A DNA stretch of 52,724 nt from the NCBI RefSeq assembly GCF_900109225.1, contig NZ_FNZK01000027.1:1-52724 (forward strand), given 5' to 3'. Below the pieces are notes generated by a model. The model did no database searches. It had not been told where the DNA came from and was given only the letters and a program-made list of their open reading frames with translations. Shown piece after piece: positions 1 to 6,384 of the stretch (its first letter is position 1; every line of letters starts with the position of its first letter). The position numbers were made by a program, and so were the translations under genes. The stretch comes from Propionispira arboris (GTDB taxonomy: Bacteria > Bacillota > Negativicutes > Selenomonadales > Selenomonadaceae).

Positions 1-163
1 TTACGCGTTTTGCTTTAGGGAATGGTTGATTGAAATCTTCGATTGCCAAATACTTGCGCACCGTTTTGCGATCACAAGAAAAGGTTTTTGCAATTTGTGA
101 AATATTGAGACCTTCCTCAAAGAACGCTTTTCTGATATAATCAATTTGGGTCATTGTGAGCAT
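1..163 (-). CDS. istA: IS21-family transposase IstA, N-terminal part (cut by window edge)
   Basis: The minus strand starts with ATG at 163 and stays open for 54 codons to the window edge. The protein begins MLTMTQIDYIRKAFFEEG and carries a resolvase-like helix-turn-helix (NISQIAKTFSCDRKTVRKYL, residues 20-39), which is the usual N-terminus of IS21-type IstA. A GGAGGATGCTC ribosome binding site precedes the ATG. Only the DNA-binding head is visible; the DDE catalytic core and the partner istB would lie to the left of the window. IstA is the DDE transposase that acts with the ATPase IstB. The family call rests on the N-terminal motif and layout. Confidence 0.8.
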   Translation of the reverse strand, partial: MLTMTQIDYIRKAFFEEGLNISQIAKTFSCDRKTVRKYLAIEDFNQPFPKAKRV

Positions 164-281
164 CCTCCAGTCCTCCCCCGTTAGTGTTTTGTCACCTAAT
201 AAGGGTAGGTTATTTGGTTCTTGTTCGCAATGGCTTTTTGCATTTTTGAGGAATTCTGTTTTGCATAAGTGGGGATTTTTA
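164..281. mobile_element. Probable terminal region of the IS21-type element
   Basis: Between the transposase start and the broken HerA frame lies about 120 bp of non-coding DNA with repeated TTTTGCAT words (about 235-243 and 259-266). IS21-type elements carry several short repeats at their ends, so this is likely the outer end of the insertion. The exact junction with host DNA and any target duplication cannot be fixed because the other end is outside the window. Confidence 0.45.
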
Positions 282-1036
282 TTTGCAACTTTGTCCTATT
301 TCATTATGCCATAAACAAGAGACTTGAATCAAAACAAAGTGATAAAAGGTTAAACTTTTTGTTTAATGAAGGTAAAGAAGTCCTTTCATATGATTACATG
401 GATAATCTTAGTAAAAAATTAATGCATTCTAGTAGTCTTCAGCCCCAAAAAGGCATCAAGATTATTGATTTTTCAGAAGTGCCATCTGATGTACTCCCAC
501 TAATGGTGAGCTTGGTAGGACGATTGGTGTTTTCTATTCAACAATGGATTAAAAAAGAAGACAGACATCCAATCGCTTTATTTTGTGATGAAGCACATCT
601 TTATCTTCCAGAGAAGACTGGAACTTCTATTGAAAATGCTGGCTTGGAGAACTTTGAACGTATTGCAAAGGAAGGTAGAAAGTATGGAGTTGGACTTGTT
701 GTAATTAGTCAAAGACCAGCAGAAGTAAATAGAACTATTTTGAGTCAAAGTAATAATTTCATAGCAATGAGATTAACCAACGCTGAAGATCAAGCAGTAA
801 TTAAGAGACTTTTACCAGATAGTCTTGGCGGATTTTCAGAACTTTTACCTATTCTTGATGTTGGGGAGGCATTGGTAGTAGGCGATGCTTCATTACTCCC
901 TAGTAGAATAAAAATAACAAGCCCGAGATGCAAACCTAATAGTGCAACTATAGATTTTTGGGATGAATGGCAGAAAACATCCAATAAAGATGTAATAAGT
1001 GAAGCAATAGAGGCACTTAGAAAGCAATCTCGATAA
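269..1036 (+). pseudogene. HerA-like ATPase, C-terminal fragment truncated by the IS element
   Basis: An open frame of 255 codons encodes the C-terminal half of a HerA/FtsK-type P-loop ATPase. Visible motifs are a Walker B strand (IALFCDEAHLYLP, about residues 101-113), an arginine-rich stretch (RIAKEGRKYGVGLVVISQRP) and the sensor region SQSNNFIAMRLTN. The Walker A nucleotide-binding loop expected in the N-terminal half is missing, and family members are usually about twice this length. The frame is closed by TAA directly before the GTG at 269. There is no ribosome binding site and the IS21-type end abuts it, so it looks inactivated by the insertion. HerA proteins move DNA in repair or act in defence with SIR2 or nuclease partners; no partner remains here. 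Confidence 0.75.
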
Positions 1037-1094
1037 GAAAAAATTTTCGTTATGCAATTAACCGTTGGGCGAATGGGGGTGTTTCAAAGCTTAT

Positions 1095-1125
1095 AAAAAC
1101 TCCTTGTAAAATGGTAGGAGTTTTT
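1095..1125 (+). terminator. Rho-independent terminator after the HerA fragment
   Basis: AAAAACTCCT (1095-1104) pairs with AGGAGTTTTT (1116-1125) across an 11-nt loop, and the right arm ends in a T run. It ends transcription from the left. Confidence 0.75.
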
Positions 1126-1154
1126 CTTTGATGGAAATAATAGTTTTTAAGATA

Positions 1155-1210
1155 AATAACAGCCGTTAATTTATATTCGATTTTATGAGTATAAATTAAC
1201 GGCTGTTATT
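1155..1210. terminator. 21-bp perfect inverted repeat, probable bidirectional terminator
   Basis: Positions 1155-1175 are the exact reverse complement of 1190-1210, with a 14-nt loop. The repeat sits just past the stop codon of the first minus-strand XRE gene and would insulate the array from the HerA fragment. The flanking T/A runs are short, so this could also be a protein-binding palindrome. Confidence 0.55.
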
Positions 1211-1224
1211 ATATATTTACGGTA

Positions 1225-1602
1225 TTACTGGGCGGTGCTTTGTTTTTGAATGCTTAGAAATACATCTTTTAAAGAGTCTATTATTTTTTTTCGGGAACTG
1301 TTGTTTAACTTGTAAGTAATACCATCAAAAACAATTTCTGTGTGGTCAAGAACATTTATAAGGTCTATAGGAGGAAGGTCAGTTTCTAATGTAGGAACTG
1401 TTTCATGCTTGTTTTCGAGAAGATAATCAGTTGTTATGTTAAAAAAATCAGCGAGTTTAGAGGCTTTTTCAAAGCTTAATTTAATAGAATCTGTTTCATA
1501 TTTTACATATGTAGTTCGCGTTATGTGTAAAATATCGGCTAAGTTTTTCTGGGTTAAATTTTTATCAGAACGAAGCTGTCGTAATTTTTCTCCAATACTC
1601 AT
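1225..1602 (-). CDS. XRE-family helix-turn-helix regulator (array member 1)
   Basis: A 125-residue protein starting MSIGEKLRQLRSDKNLTQ. The lambda-repressor-type HTH covers about residues 3-58 (QKNLADILHITRTTYVKYE is the recognition part). The rest is a short hydrophilic tail without the FNHP motif of members 2-5. ATG at 1602 is preferred over the upstream GTG because AAAGGAG lies 8 nt before it. It is the last gene of the leftward array. Three evenly spaced operator-like repeats lie upstream (1636-1706), which suggests autoregulation. Such proteins act as dimeric DNA-binding repressors or activators; the target here is inferred to be its own promoter region. Confidence 0.85.
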   Translation of the reverse strand: MSIGEKLRQLRSDKNLTQKNLADILHITRTTYVKYETDSIKLSFEKASKLADFFNITTDYLLENKHETVPTLETDLPPIDLINVLDHTEIVFDGITYKLNNSSRKKIIDSLKDVFLSIQKQSTAQ

Positions 1603-1635
1603 ATACAGCACTCCTTTTTGTAAAACATAATATAC

Positions 1636-1706
1636 GTGATTTTTAATAACTTTTTATTGACGTGTGACTTAAAATAACTTATAATAAATATGTGATTTAA
1701 AATCAC
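1636..1706. promoter_or_regulatory. Three operator-like repeats at 28-bp spacing with a rightward promoter
   Basis: Three related 15-mers start at 1636 (GTGATTTTTAATAAC), 1664 (GTGACTTAAAATAAC) and 1692 (GTGATTTAAAATCAC), exactly 28 bp apart. The third extends to a perfect 17-bp palindrome, TGTGATTT-A-AAATCACA (1691-1707). On the plus strand TTGACG (1657-1662) and TATAAT (1680-1685) are 17 bp apart, with the middle operator filling the spacer. Binding there should shut this rightward promoter, which points away from the XRE gene. The leftward promoter for the gene is not clear. Confidence 0.7.
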
Positions 1707-1895
1707 ATAGAGAGCCACATAAAAATGAAATTTGAAGCCGAAACATATCATTAAATTTTTATATACAAAAATTTAATGAAGGGTGTCAATCACGGAGGGG
1801 ATAGCAGAGAACTACTAGGGATACTCTTTTTTAGTTTTAGAATAACTGTTCAATAAGAAATTTACGTTTTGAAGATAATAAAAGATTTATTCATC

Positions 1896-2004
1896 AATTA
1901 TTATATCACGAAGCTAACCCGCTGAAAATTATGGTTTGCGATGTTGAAAAGGGAGGAGGACTTAGTTTAGTACTCAAAAAAATGTTGGAAATTAAATTTT
2001 TATT
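1896..2004. repeat. Array element E1: conserved 3'-flank repeat
   Basis: About 109 bp next to the 3' end of the second XRE gene. It closely matches 2534-2642 and 3274-3380. Shared blocks are ATTATTATATCACGAAGC, a centre near GATGTTGAAAAGGG, and AAATTAAATTTTTATTC or similar. Read on the plus strand, E1 and E3 give a similar peptide (LLYHEA..LK..V.D.EKG); E2 is frameshifted and E3 stops early. It may be decayed coding sequence, an RNA, or simply duplicated flank. Confidence 0.6.
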
Positions 2005-2386
2005 CTTGACTATGATCATTTCGAACACTTTCATAGCTACGCAAATAAACAGGTGCAAGTTCAATAGGATATGTTGCTTTATCATGTTTATATTTGTCAA
2101 TTAAATCTTGAGAGGTAGTAGGGTGATTGAAAAAAGCTTCTTCTGCTGGGGGGAGAAATTCTTCATACTCTGGGTCATTAGAACGTCCGGTCAGATAATC
2201 TAATGAAACACAAAAAAAGTTAGCCATTTTTAATAATGTATGAAAAGACGGTAAACTAGCGGATTTCTCAAATTGATTTATGGCAGATTTTGTTTTAAAT
2301 CCTAATATAGATGCTAATTCAGACATAGAAAGATTATGCTTGCTTCTTAGGTCATGCAAAATGTTAGCAAAGTTATTATTATTCAA
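2000..2386 (-). CDS. XRE-family regulator with FNHP-type C-terminus (array member 2)
   Basis: About 128 residues. The HTH spans roughly residues 5-62 (MSELASILGFKTKSAINQFE) and is followed by LDYLTGRSNDPEY and a conserved tail: AEEAFFNHPTTSQDLIDKYK, then PIELAPVYLRSYE. The start is uncertain. TTG at 2386 follows AAGGAGG, with a long 13-nt gap, and the frame stays open to 2416, but that longer start would lie inside the operator. The tail is nearly the same in members 3 and 4 and more diverged in member 5, while the HTH differs. It probably binds the GTACAC-N5-GTGTAC sites just upstream. Confidence 0.85.
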   Translation of the reverse strand: MNNNNFANILHDLRSKHNLSMSELASILGFKTKSAINQFEKSASLPSFHTLLKMANFFCVSLDYLTGRSNDPEYEEFLPPAEEAFFNHPTTSQDLIDKYKHDKATYPIELAPVYLRSYESVRNDHSQE

Positions 2387-2404
2387 AATATAAAATAAAC
2401 CTCC

Positions 2405-2463
2405 TTGACGGTACACCTTAAGTGTACTATAATCTGAATTATAAAAGTAAACTTACAGTGTAC
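2405..2463. promoter_or_regulatory. Rightward promoter with palindromic operator in its spacer, plus a second site
   Basis: On the plus strand TTGACG (2405-2410) and TATAAT (2428-2433) frame a 17-bp spacer that is exactly the inverted repeat GTACAC-CTTAA-GTGTAC (2411-2427). A related site, GTAAAC-TTACA-GTGTAC, lies 36 bp downstream at 2447-2463. The promoter points away from the XRE gene at 2386. Its -35 box overlaps that gene's ribosome binding site, so transcription in the two directions is likely mutually exclusive. Confidence 0.7.
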
Positions 2464-2533
2464 TTTTGGGCGAATGAAAATATAGTATATTTTGAGGTAT
2501 TACAACAAATTATGGATAGCAATATATGAACCA

Positions 2534-2642
2534 TATTATTATATCATGAAGCTAAAACTGTGAAAATATGGATTTAGATGTTGAACGGGGAAGGGGGCTT
2601 ATTTTAACAATCAAAAATGTGGGAAATTAAATTTTTATTCGT
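2534..2642. repeat. Array element E2: conserved 3'-flank repeat
   Basis: Second copy of the element described at 1896-2004, ending at the 3' end of the third XRE gene. On the plus strand it reads LLYHEAKTVKI before a frameshift and stop, so any coding content is broken here. Confidence 0.6.
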
Positions 2643-3018
2643 GACTATGTTCATCTCGAGTAGCTTCATAGTCACGTAAAAAGACAGGTGCAAGTTCAAT
2701 TGGATGTGTTGCTTTGTCCTGTTTATATCTAGCAATTAAATCTTTTGAAGTAGCAGGATGATTAAAAAAAGCTTCTTCTGCGGGTTGTATGTATTTTTCG
2801 TATTGGGGATCGTCCGTGCGACCAAGTAAATAATCGACAGATATACAAAAATAGTTGGCTAGTTTAAATAGCATATCCAGGCTAGGGGATTTGTCAGAAC
2901 GTTCAATATTTCCAAGGGTTCCTTTTTGAATACCGAGGTCATCAGCAACATCTTTTAAGGATAGTTTTGATAATGTTCTAATTTTACGTAGATTGGTTCC
3001 TACCGTGCGTGTATTCAT
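2635..3018 (-). CDS. XRE-family regulator with FNHP-type C-terminus (array member 3)
   Basis: 127 residues, ATG start with AGAGGTG 5 nt upstream. The HTH lies at about residues 6-60 (LSLKDVADDLGIQKGTLGNIE), followed by DYLLGRTDDPQYEKYIQPAEEAFFNHPATSK and PIELAPVFLRDYEATRDEH. The C-terminal half is close to member 2 at both DNA and protein level, whereas the HTH is clearly different. Two GTATTC-N5-GAATAC palindromes lie upstream and are the likely operators. The role of the C-terminal domain is unknown; it could mediate dimerisation or respond to a ligand or protease. Confidence 0.87.
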   Translation of the reverse strand: MNTRTVGTNLRKIRTLSKLSLKDVADDLGIQKGTLGNIERSDKSPSLDMLFKLANYFCISVDYLLGRTDDPQYEKYIQPAEEAFFNHPATSKDLIARYKQDKATHPIELAPVFLRDYEATRDEHSHE

Positions 3019-3052
3019 AAAAACACCTCTTTAAAAGTTTGAAATAAAAGAC

Positions 3053-3112
3053 TTGACGTATTCTAAAAGAATACTTATAATTAAATTAATCAAAGGTATT
3101 CTATCAGAATAC
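3053..3112. promoter_or_regulatory. Rightward promoter with GTATTC-N5-GAATAC operator, two sites
   Basis: TTGACG (3053-3058) and TATAAT (3076-3081) are 17 bp apart on the plus strand. The palindrome GTATTC-TAAAA-GAATAC (3058-3074) sits in the spacer, and a second copy, GTATTC-TATCA-GAATAC, lies 38 bp further on (3096-3112). This is the same design as at 2405-2463 but with different operator bases, matching the different HTH of the adjacent regulator. The rest of the 356-bp gap (3113-3374) holds A/T-rich DNA and element E3. Confidence 0.72.
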
Positions 3113-3273
3113 CTAGAGGGAATAAAATTAATTAAGGTAATAGTTGTTTTCGGATAATTAAAATTGTAATGAAAGGGATAATTAAATAAAGCATATTTAA
3201 TATATGGCTAAATAACCAGTTAAATTCGTTATTTGTAGTGTACGTAAATTAACAATAATTATAGATATCATCA

Positions 3274-3380
3274 AATTATTATATCACGAAGCAAAAACGC
3301 TGAAAATGAAGGTTTTCGATATTGAAAAGGGGGTGGGGCGTTTATTTTAGTAATCAAAAAATCTGGTGAAATTTTCAGTA
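3274..3380. repeat. Array element E3: conserved 3'-flank repeat
   Basis: Third copy of the element at 1896-2004, ending at the 3' end of the fourth XRE gene. On the plus strand an open frame from about 3209 (no ATG) reads into LLYHEAKTLKMKVFDIEKG and then stops, the best-preserved peptide version after E1. Confidence 0.6.
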
Positions 3381-3749
3381 TGGATGATGCTCATCCCGAG
3401 CAGCTTCATGGTCGCGTAAGAAAACAGGCGCAAGTTCAATCGGGTGCGCTGCTTTATCCTGTTTATATTTATCAATTAAATTTTTTGAAGTAGCTGGATG
3501 ATTAAAAAACGCTTCTTCTGCGAGGTGTAGATATTTTTCGTATTCAGGAATATCAGATCGTCCAACTAAATAATCTAAAGAGCAGCAAAAATAATTCGCT
3601 AAAGTCACAAGCTTTTCTAATGTTGGGTTAGATGGGGCATTTTCATATGAAAAGACCATTCGTCGACTAATGCCAAGTTTTTGATAATTTTCCGCCGAAA
3701 GGTTATGTAGAGAACGTAATAATTTAAATCTATTTGCAAATGTAGTCAA
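3375..3749 (-). CDS. XRE-family regulator with FNHP-type C-terminus (array member 4)
   Basis: 124 residues from a TTG start at 3749, preceded by AAAGGTCGGG. The N-terminal HTH is at about residues 4-58 (LSAENYQKLGISRRMVFSYE), then LDYLVGRSDIPEYEKYLHLAEEAFFNHPATSK and PIELAPVFLRDHEAARDEH. Only about 50 bp separate it from the upstream minus-strand XRE gene ending at 3799, and no palindromic promoter lies between them, so the two are probably one transcript. Function beyond DNA binding is not known. Confidence 0.85.
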   Translation of the reverse strand: MTTFANRFKLLRSLHNLSAENYQKLGISRRMVFSYENAPSNPTLEKLVTLANYFCCSLDYLVGRSDIPEYEKYLHLAEEAFFNHPATSKNLIDKYKQDKAAHPIELAPVFLRDHEAARDEHHPY

Positions 3750-3798
3750 ATCAATCCCGACCTTTCATAAAATTTGCAATAGCCAATATAGACATAAT

Positions 3799-4197
3799 TT
3801 ATGCCTGTGGTTGTATGTGATTATCACGCATAAATTCAATTTTTCTTAAAGATACAGGTGCAAGGGAAATAGGCTCAATGATTTTTTCATCTTGATACAT
3901 TTTAATAAAATCTGGAGTTGTGTCAAGATGATTAAAAAACTTATTCTCTGCCTGTGGTAAATAGTCCATCCAAGATGGATTGTCAGAACGACCAATAAGA
4001 TAATCCATGGAACAACAAAAATAGTTAGATATTTTTATTAAAACTTCGACTGATGGTAAAGTAACTTGATTTTCAAAATTAAAAATCATACTTTTTGATA
4101 CATTTATGTTTCTAGAAAATTTAGAGAGCGAAAGTTGATGCAAATTACGTAAGGTTTGTAATCTATCAGAAAATAGGACAGGAAAAGTATTTTTCAT
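3799..4197 (-). CDS. XRE-family regulator, diverged FNHP-type tail (array member 5)
   Basis: 132 residues, ATG preceded by AGGAGG. The HTH occupies about residues 9-65 (LSLSKFSRNINVSKSMIFNFE), then MDYLIGRSDNPSW and a more diverged tail (AENKFFNHLDTTPDFIKMYQ, PISLAPVSLRKIE). It is the first gene of a probable two-gene leftward operon with the gene at 3375-3749. Two CGTTCTT-N4-AAGAACG palindromes lie immediately upstream and are its likely operators. Confidence 0.86.
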   Translation of the reverse strand: MKNTFPVLFSDRLQTLRNLHQLSLSKFSRNINVSKSMIFNFENQVTLPSVEVLIKISNYFCCSMDYLIGRSDNPSWMDYLPQAENKFFNHLDTTPDFIKMYQDEKIIEPISLAPVSLRKIEFMRDNHIQPQA

Positions 4198-4225
4198 AAA
4201 AACCTCCTAAAATGTAAAAAGTAAC

Positions 4226-4287
4226 TTGACGTTCTTAAATAAGAACGATATAATAAAGAAAAAGGAAAACGTTCTTATTTAAGAACG
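4226..4287. promoter_or_regulatory. Rightward promoter with CGTTCTT-N4-AAGAACG operator, two sites
   Basis: TTGACG (4226-4231) and TATAAT (4249-4254) are 17 bp apart on the plus strand. Palindrome CGTTCTT-AAAT-AAGAACG (4230-4247) fills the spacer. A second copy at 4270-4287 (CGTTCTT-ATTT-AAGAACG) is its exact reverse complement, 40 bp on. This is the fourth instance of the same promoter-operator design in the array. The rightward transcript would run into the 3' end of the XRE gene at 4409. Confidence 0.73.
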
Positions 4288-4408
4288 AAAAACTAAAAAA
4301 ATACAAGAAAAGAAATTAAGTCTCCATAAACTAGATAAAAGGGCATAAGGTATGAAAATTATTTGCATAAATTTATTATACCATGGCATAAGAGAACTCG
4401 ATTATGTT

Positions 4409-4627
4409 TTATCTTCGTTCTTTAATATCGCTTCTACCAACGAGATAATCAAGCGATACATCAAAATAATCAGCAAGTGTGACGAGATTTGTTGCCATTG
4501 GGATTACTTTGCCGTATTCATAGGATTGATAAACACGTTCTGCAATAGAAGTGTCATTAGAAATTTGTTTTTGTGTTACTTTATGAAGTTTTCGTAATTC
4601 CTTTAATCGTTCAGCGAATTTATTCAT
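4409..4627 (-). CDS. Short XRE-family regulator (array member 6)
   Basis: 72 residues, essentially a bare HTH domain: MNKFAERLKELRKLHKVTQK, then QISNDTSIAERVYQSYEYGK and DYLVGRSDIKERR. It lacks the FNHP tail seen in members 2-5, stopping right after the DYLVGRSD motif. ATG at 4627 is chosen because CAGGAG lies 7 nt upstream; the frame is open further. It follows the gene at 4668-4970 closely and is likely cotranscribed with it. Confidence 0.82.
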   Translation of the reverse strand: MNKFAERLKELRKLHKVTQKQISNDTSIAERVYQSYEYGKVIPMATNLVTLADYFDVSLDYLVGRSDIKERR

Positions 4628-4667
4628 AGATAATCTCCTGAATTTTATTATCATTTCAAAAGATGGT

Positions 4668-4970
4668 TCATTTTAGCGATTTTAAAAACATGGTCATTAA
4701 ATCACGTTGTTCTATTGTTAGGTTTTTACTGGCATCAAGCAGCGCTTTTAAGTTTGCTTCCAGTTCGGTTTCATCTTCCTGAAAGAAATCCGTGAGGGAA
4801 ATATCCAGCAGGGTGCAGATTGCATCCAATGTTTCTAATGAACATTTCTTGTGATTGGTTTCTATGCCAGATATAAAGCTTTGCGTTACGCCAAGCTTTT
4901 GTGCAAGGTTGGTCGATGTTATGTTTTTTGCTTTCCGTAGTTGTCGAATTCTTTCACCAACATTAATCAT
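4668..4970 (-). CDS. XRE-family regulator (array member 7)
   Basis: 100 residues. The HTH is at residues 3-58 (NLAQKLGVTQSFISGIETNHKK), followed by LDISLTDFFQEDE and a short helical tail ending LMTMFLKSLK. GGAGG lies 10 nt before the ATG. It is first in a leftward pair with member 6 and divergent from the XRE gene at 5143. The tail resembles common SinR/ImmR-like regulators rather than the FNHP group. Confidence 0.85.
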   Translation of the reverse strand: MINVGERIRQLRKAKNITSTNLAQKLGVTQSFISGIETNHKKCSLETLDAICTLLDISLTDFFQEDETELEANLKALLDASKNLTIEQRDLMTMFLKSLK

Positions 4971-4992
4971 AATATAAGATCCTCCGTTAATA

Positions 4993-5108
4993 ACCTGCAG
5001 GTAATAATTCCATTATAACTCGATATAGGAATAGATAAAATAATATTTTTTAAATATTACCTATAGAATATAAAGCGTGTTGAAATAATAACTTATAGGT
5101 GATAAGAT
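4993..5108. promoter_or_regulatory. Divergent control region between XRE genes 7 and 8
   Basis: It holds the palindrome ACCTGCAGGT (4993-5002), close to the start of the leftward gene. Opposed half-sites TTACCTATA (5057-5065) and TATAGGTGA (5094-5102) follow. A good rightward promoter is TTGAAA (5080-5085), 17 bp, TAAGAT (5103-5108), which overlaps the second half-site and would drive the XRE gene at 5143 and perhaps the PTS operon behind it. Confidence 0.55.
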
Positions 5109-5142
5109 AAAGGGAAACTAAAACACAGAGGTGATAAAAGTG

Positions 5143-5382
5143 ATGCAGGAACTTGTAAGCCGGATAAAAAAAGAACGTATTCAGCAAAAAGTTACGATGG
5201 AAGAATTGTCTTTGAAAAGCGGGGTCAGTCAAAAACACATCAGTAATATCGAAAATGGGAAAGCTGTGCCGACGGTTGAGACTTTGGAAAAGCTTACTCA
5301 GGTTTTGGGCTTTGACATTACTTTGCATTTGAAAGTTCACAAAGCTGCTAAGGGAAAAAAAACGAAACGTGGCGGAGGGTAG
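5143..5382 (+). CDS. XRE-family regulator beside the PTS operon (array member 8)
   Basis: 79 residues. The HTH MEELSLKSGVSQKHISNIENGKAVPTVETLEKL is followed by an F-x-ITLHLKV strand and a basic KGKKTKRGGG end. ATG at 5143 fits GAGGTG 9 nt upstream; an in-frame GTG at 5131 overlaps that site. It is the only plus-strand member of the array and lies 68 bp before the EIIA gene, so it may control the ascorbate-type PTS operon. That link is positional only. Confidence 0.82.
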   Translation: MQELVSRIKKERIQQKVTMEELSLKSGVSQKHISNIENGKAVPTVETLEKLTQVLGFDITLHLKVHKAAKGKKTKRGGG

Positions 5383-5450
5383 AATTATAATAATCGGAAA
5401 ATTCTATTAATTAAATCGAGCGTTTTATCTATTTTACGAAATAAGGGGCG

Positions 5451-5894
5451 ATGGCATTGGATGAGATTTTGTTTGACGAAAAGAATACGAGACTGCAAAT
5501 TGAAGCGGAGTCTTGGGAAGCAGCGGTGGAGATTGGCGGGGAACTGTTAGTTGAACAGGGGTGTGTAGAAGATTCATATATTAACGGAATGCTTCAAAAG
5601 GTCAACAAACATCGGATGGATGTTGTCATTGCGGACGGGATTGCAATCCCGCATACAAGATATGAAGATGGAGCGTTTCGGGTGGGTGTGAGTTTAGTTA
5701 CATTGAAAACACCGTTGTCTTTTGCCGAATCAGAAGAAAAGGTCAAGGTGGTGCTTTGTTTTTCGGCAATGAATATCCAGGATTATTGGCATATGGTGTC
5801 GTTTGCCCTTGATCTAATCGAGTACGATGTGCTTGATCAGCTGGCAGAGGCAAAGACGCTGGAGGAGGTGAGGTCCGTCATGGCTTTGTGCTGA
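5451..5894 (+). CDS. PTS EIIA component, ascorbate/mannitol-fructose superfamily (first copy)
   Basis: 147 residues of the PTS_EIIA_2 fold. The phospho-accepting histidine is H68 in GIAIPHTR. EIIA takes phosphate from HPr in the cytosol and passes it to EIIB. The ATG at 5451 lies only a few bases after AAGGGG; TTG at 5457, two codons on, has better spacing and may be the real start. A second EIIA follows at 5921, so this operon has two. The two proteins keep the same framework (Wexx, GGxLLVxxxxVExSY) and look like a tandem duplication. Confidence 0.88.
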   Translation: MALDEILFDEKNTRLQIEAESWEAAVEIGGELLVEQGCVEDSYINGMLQKVNKHRMDVVIADGIAIPHTRYEDGAFRVGVSLVTLKTPLSFAESEEKVKVVLCFSAMNIQDYWHMVSFALDLIEYDVLDQLAEAKTLEEVRSVMALC

Positions 5895-5920
5895 ATAAAT
5901 AAAAAAGGGGGTGAGAGAAA

Positions 5921-6361
5921 ATGTTAGGTGAGTTATTGACGAAAGATACCGTACGTCTAAACGTAAAGGTGAAAAACTGGGAAGAGGCTATCCGCATGGG
6001 AGGTCAGCTTTTGGTGCAGGAAGATGCGGTGGAGCAAAGTTATGTGGAGGCAATGGTACGTGCGGTAAAAGAACTGGGGCCGTATATTGTGATTGCACCG
6101 GGTTTTGCTATGCCGCATGCAAGAGCGGAGGATGGCGTGAAAAAGATTGCCATGAGTTTATTGACCTTGGAAAGTCCTGTTGCCTTTGGTAATCCGGATA
6201 ATGATCCGGTTGCAATGGTGATTTGTCTGGCGGCTGTCGACCACACAACGCATATTAAGGCAATGCGTGAACTGGCTGTGTTTTTGAATGATGCGGACAA
6301 AATGAGGCAAATAAAATCCACGCGGGAAGTGAACGATATTTTAGCTTTAATACAGGTTTGA
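5921..6361 (+). CDS. PTS EIIA component, ascorbate-type (second copy)
   Basis: 146 residues with phospho-site H66 in GFAMPHARAED, typical of UlaC/SgaA-like EIIA. GGGGGTGAG precedes the ATG. It lies 26 bp after the first EIIA and 23 bp before EIIB, so it is in the same operon. It is closer to the classic ascorbate EIIA motif than its neighbour; the two may serve different EIIB partners or one may be regulatory. Confidence 0.9.
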   Translation: MLGELLTKDTVRLNVKVKNWEEAIRMGGQLLVQEDAVEQSYVEAMVRAVKELGPYIVIAPGFAMPHARAEDGVKKIAMSLLTLESPVAFGNPDNDPVAMVICLAAVDHTTHIKAMRELAVFLNDADKMRQIKSTREVNDILALIQV

Positions 6362-6384
6362 AATGATAAAAGGAGGGATTTTCT

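Noticed and set aside
1906-2100. Minus-strand frame of 64 codons overlapping element E1
   Set aside because: It overlaps the XRE gene at 2000-2386 on the same strand in another frame; its tail is not kept in copies E2 and E3.
4352-4597. Plus-strand frame of 81 codons with a fair ribosome site (MKIICINLLYHGIRELD...)
   Set aside because: Most of it lies antisense to the XRE gene at 4409-4627, which has clear family motifs. Only the first 20 codons are outside, and no homologue is recognised. Kept as a hint in the E-element finding, not as a gene.
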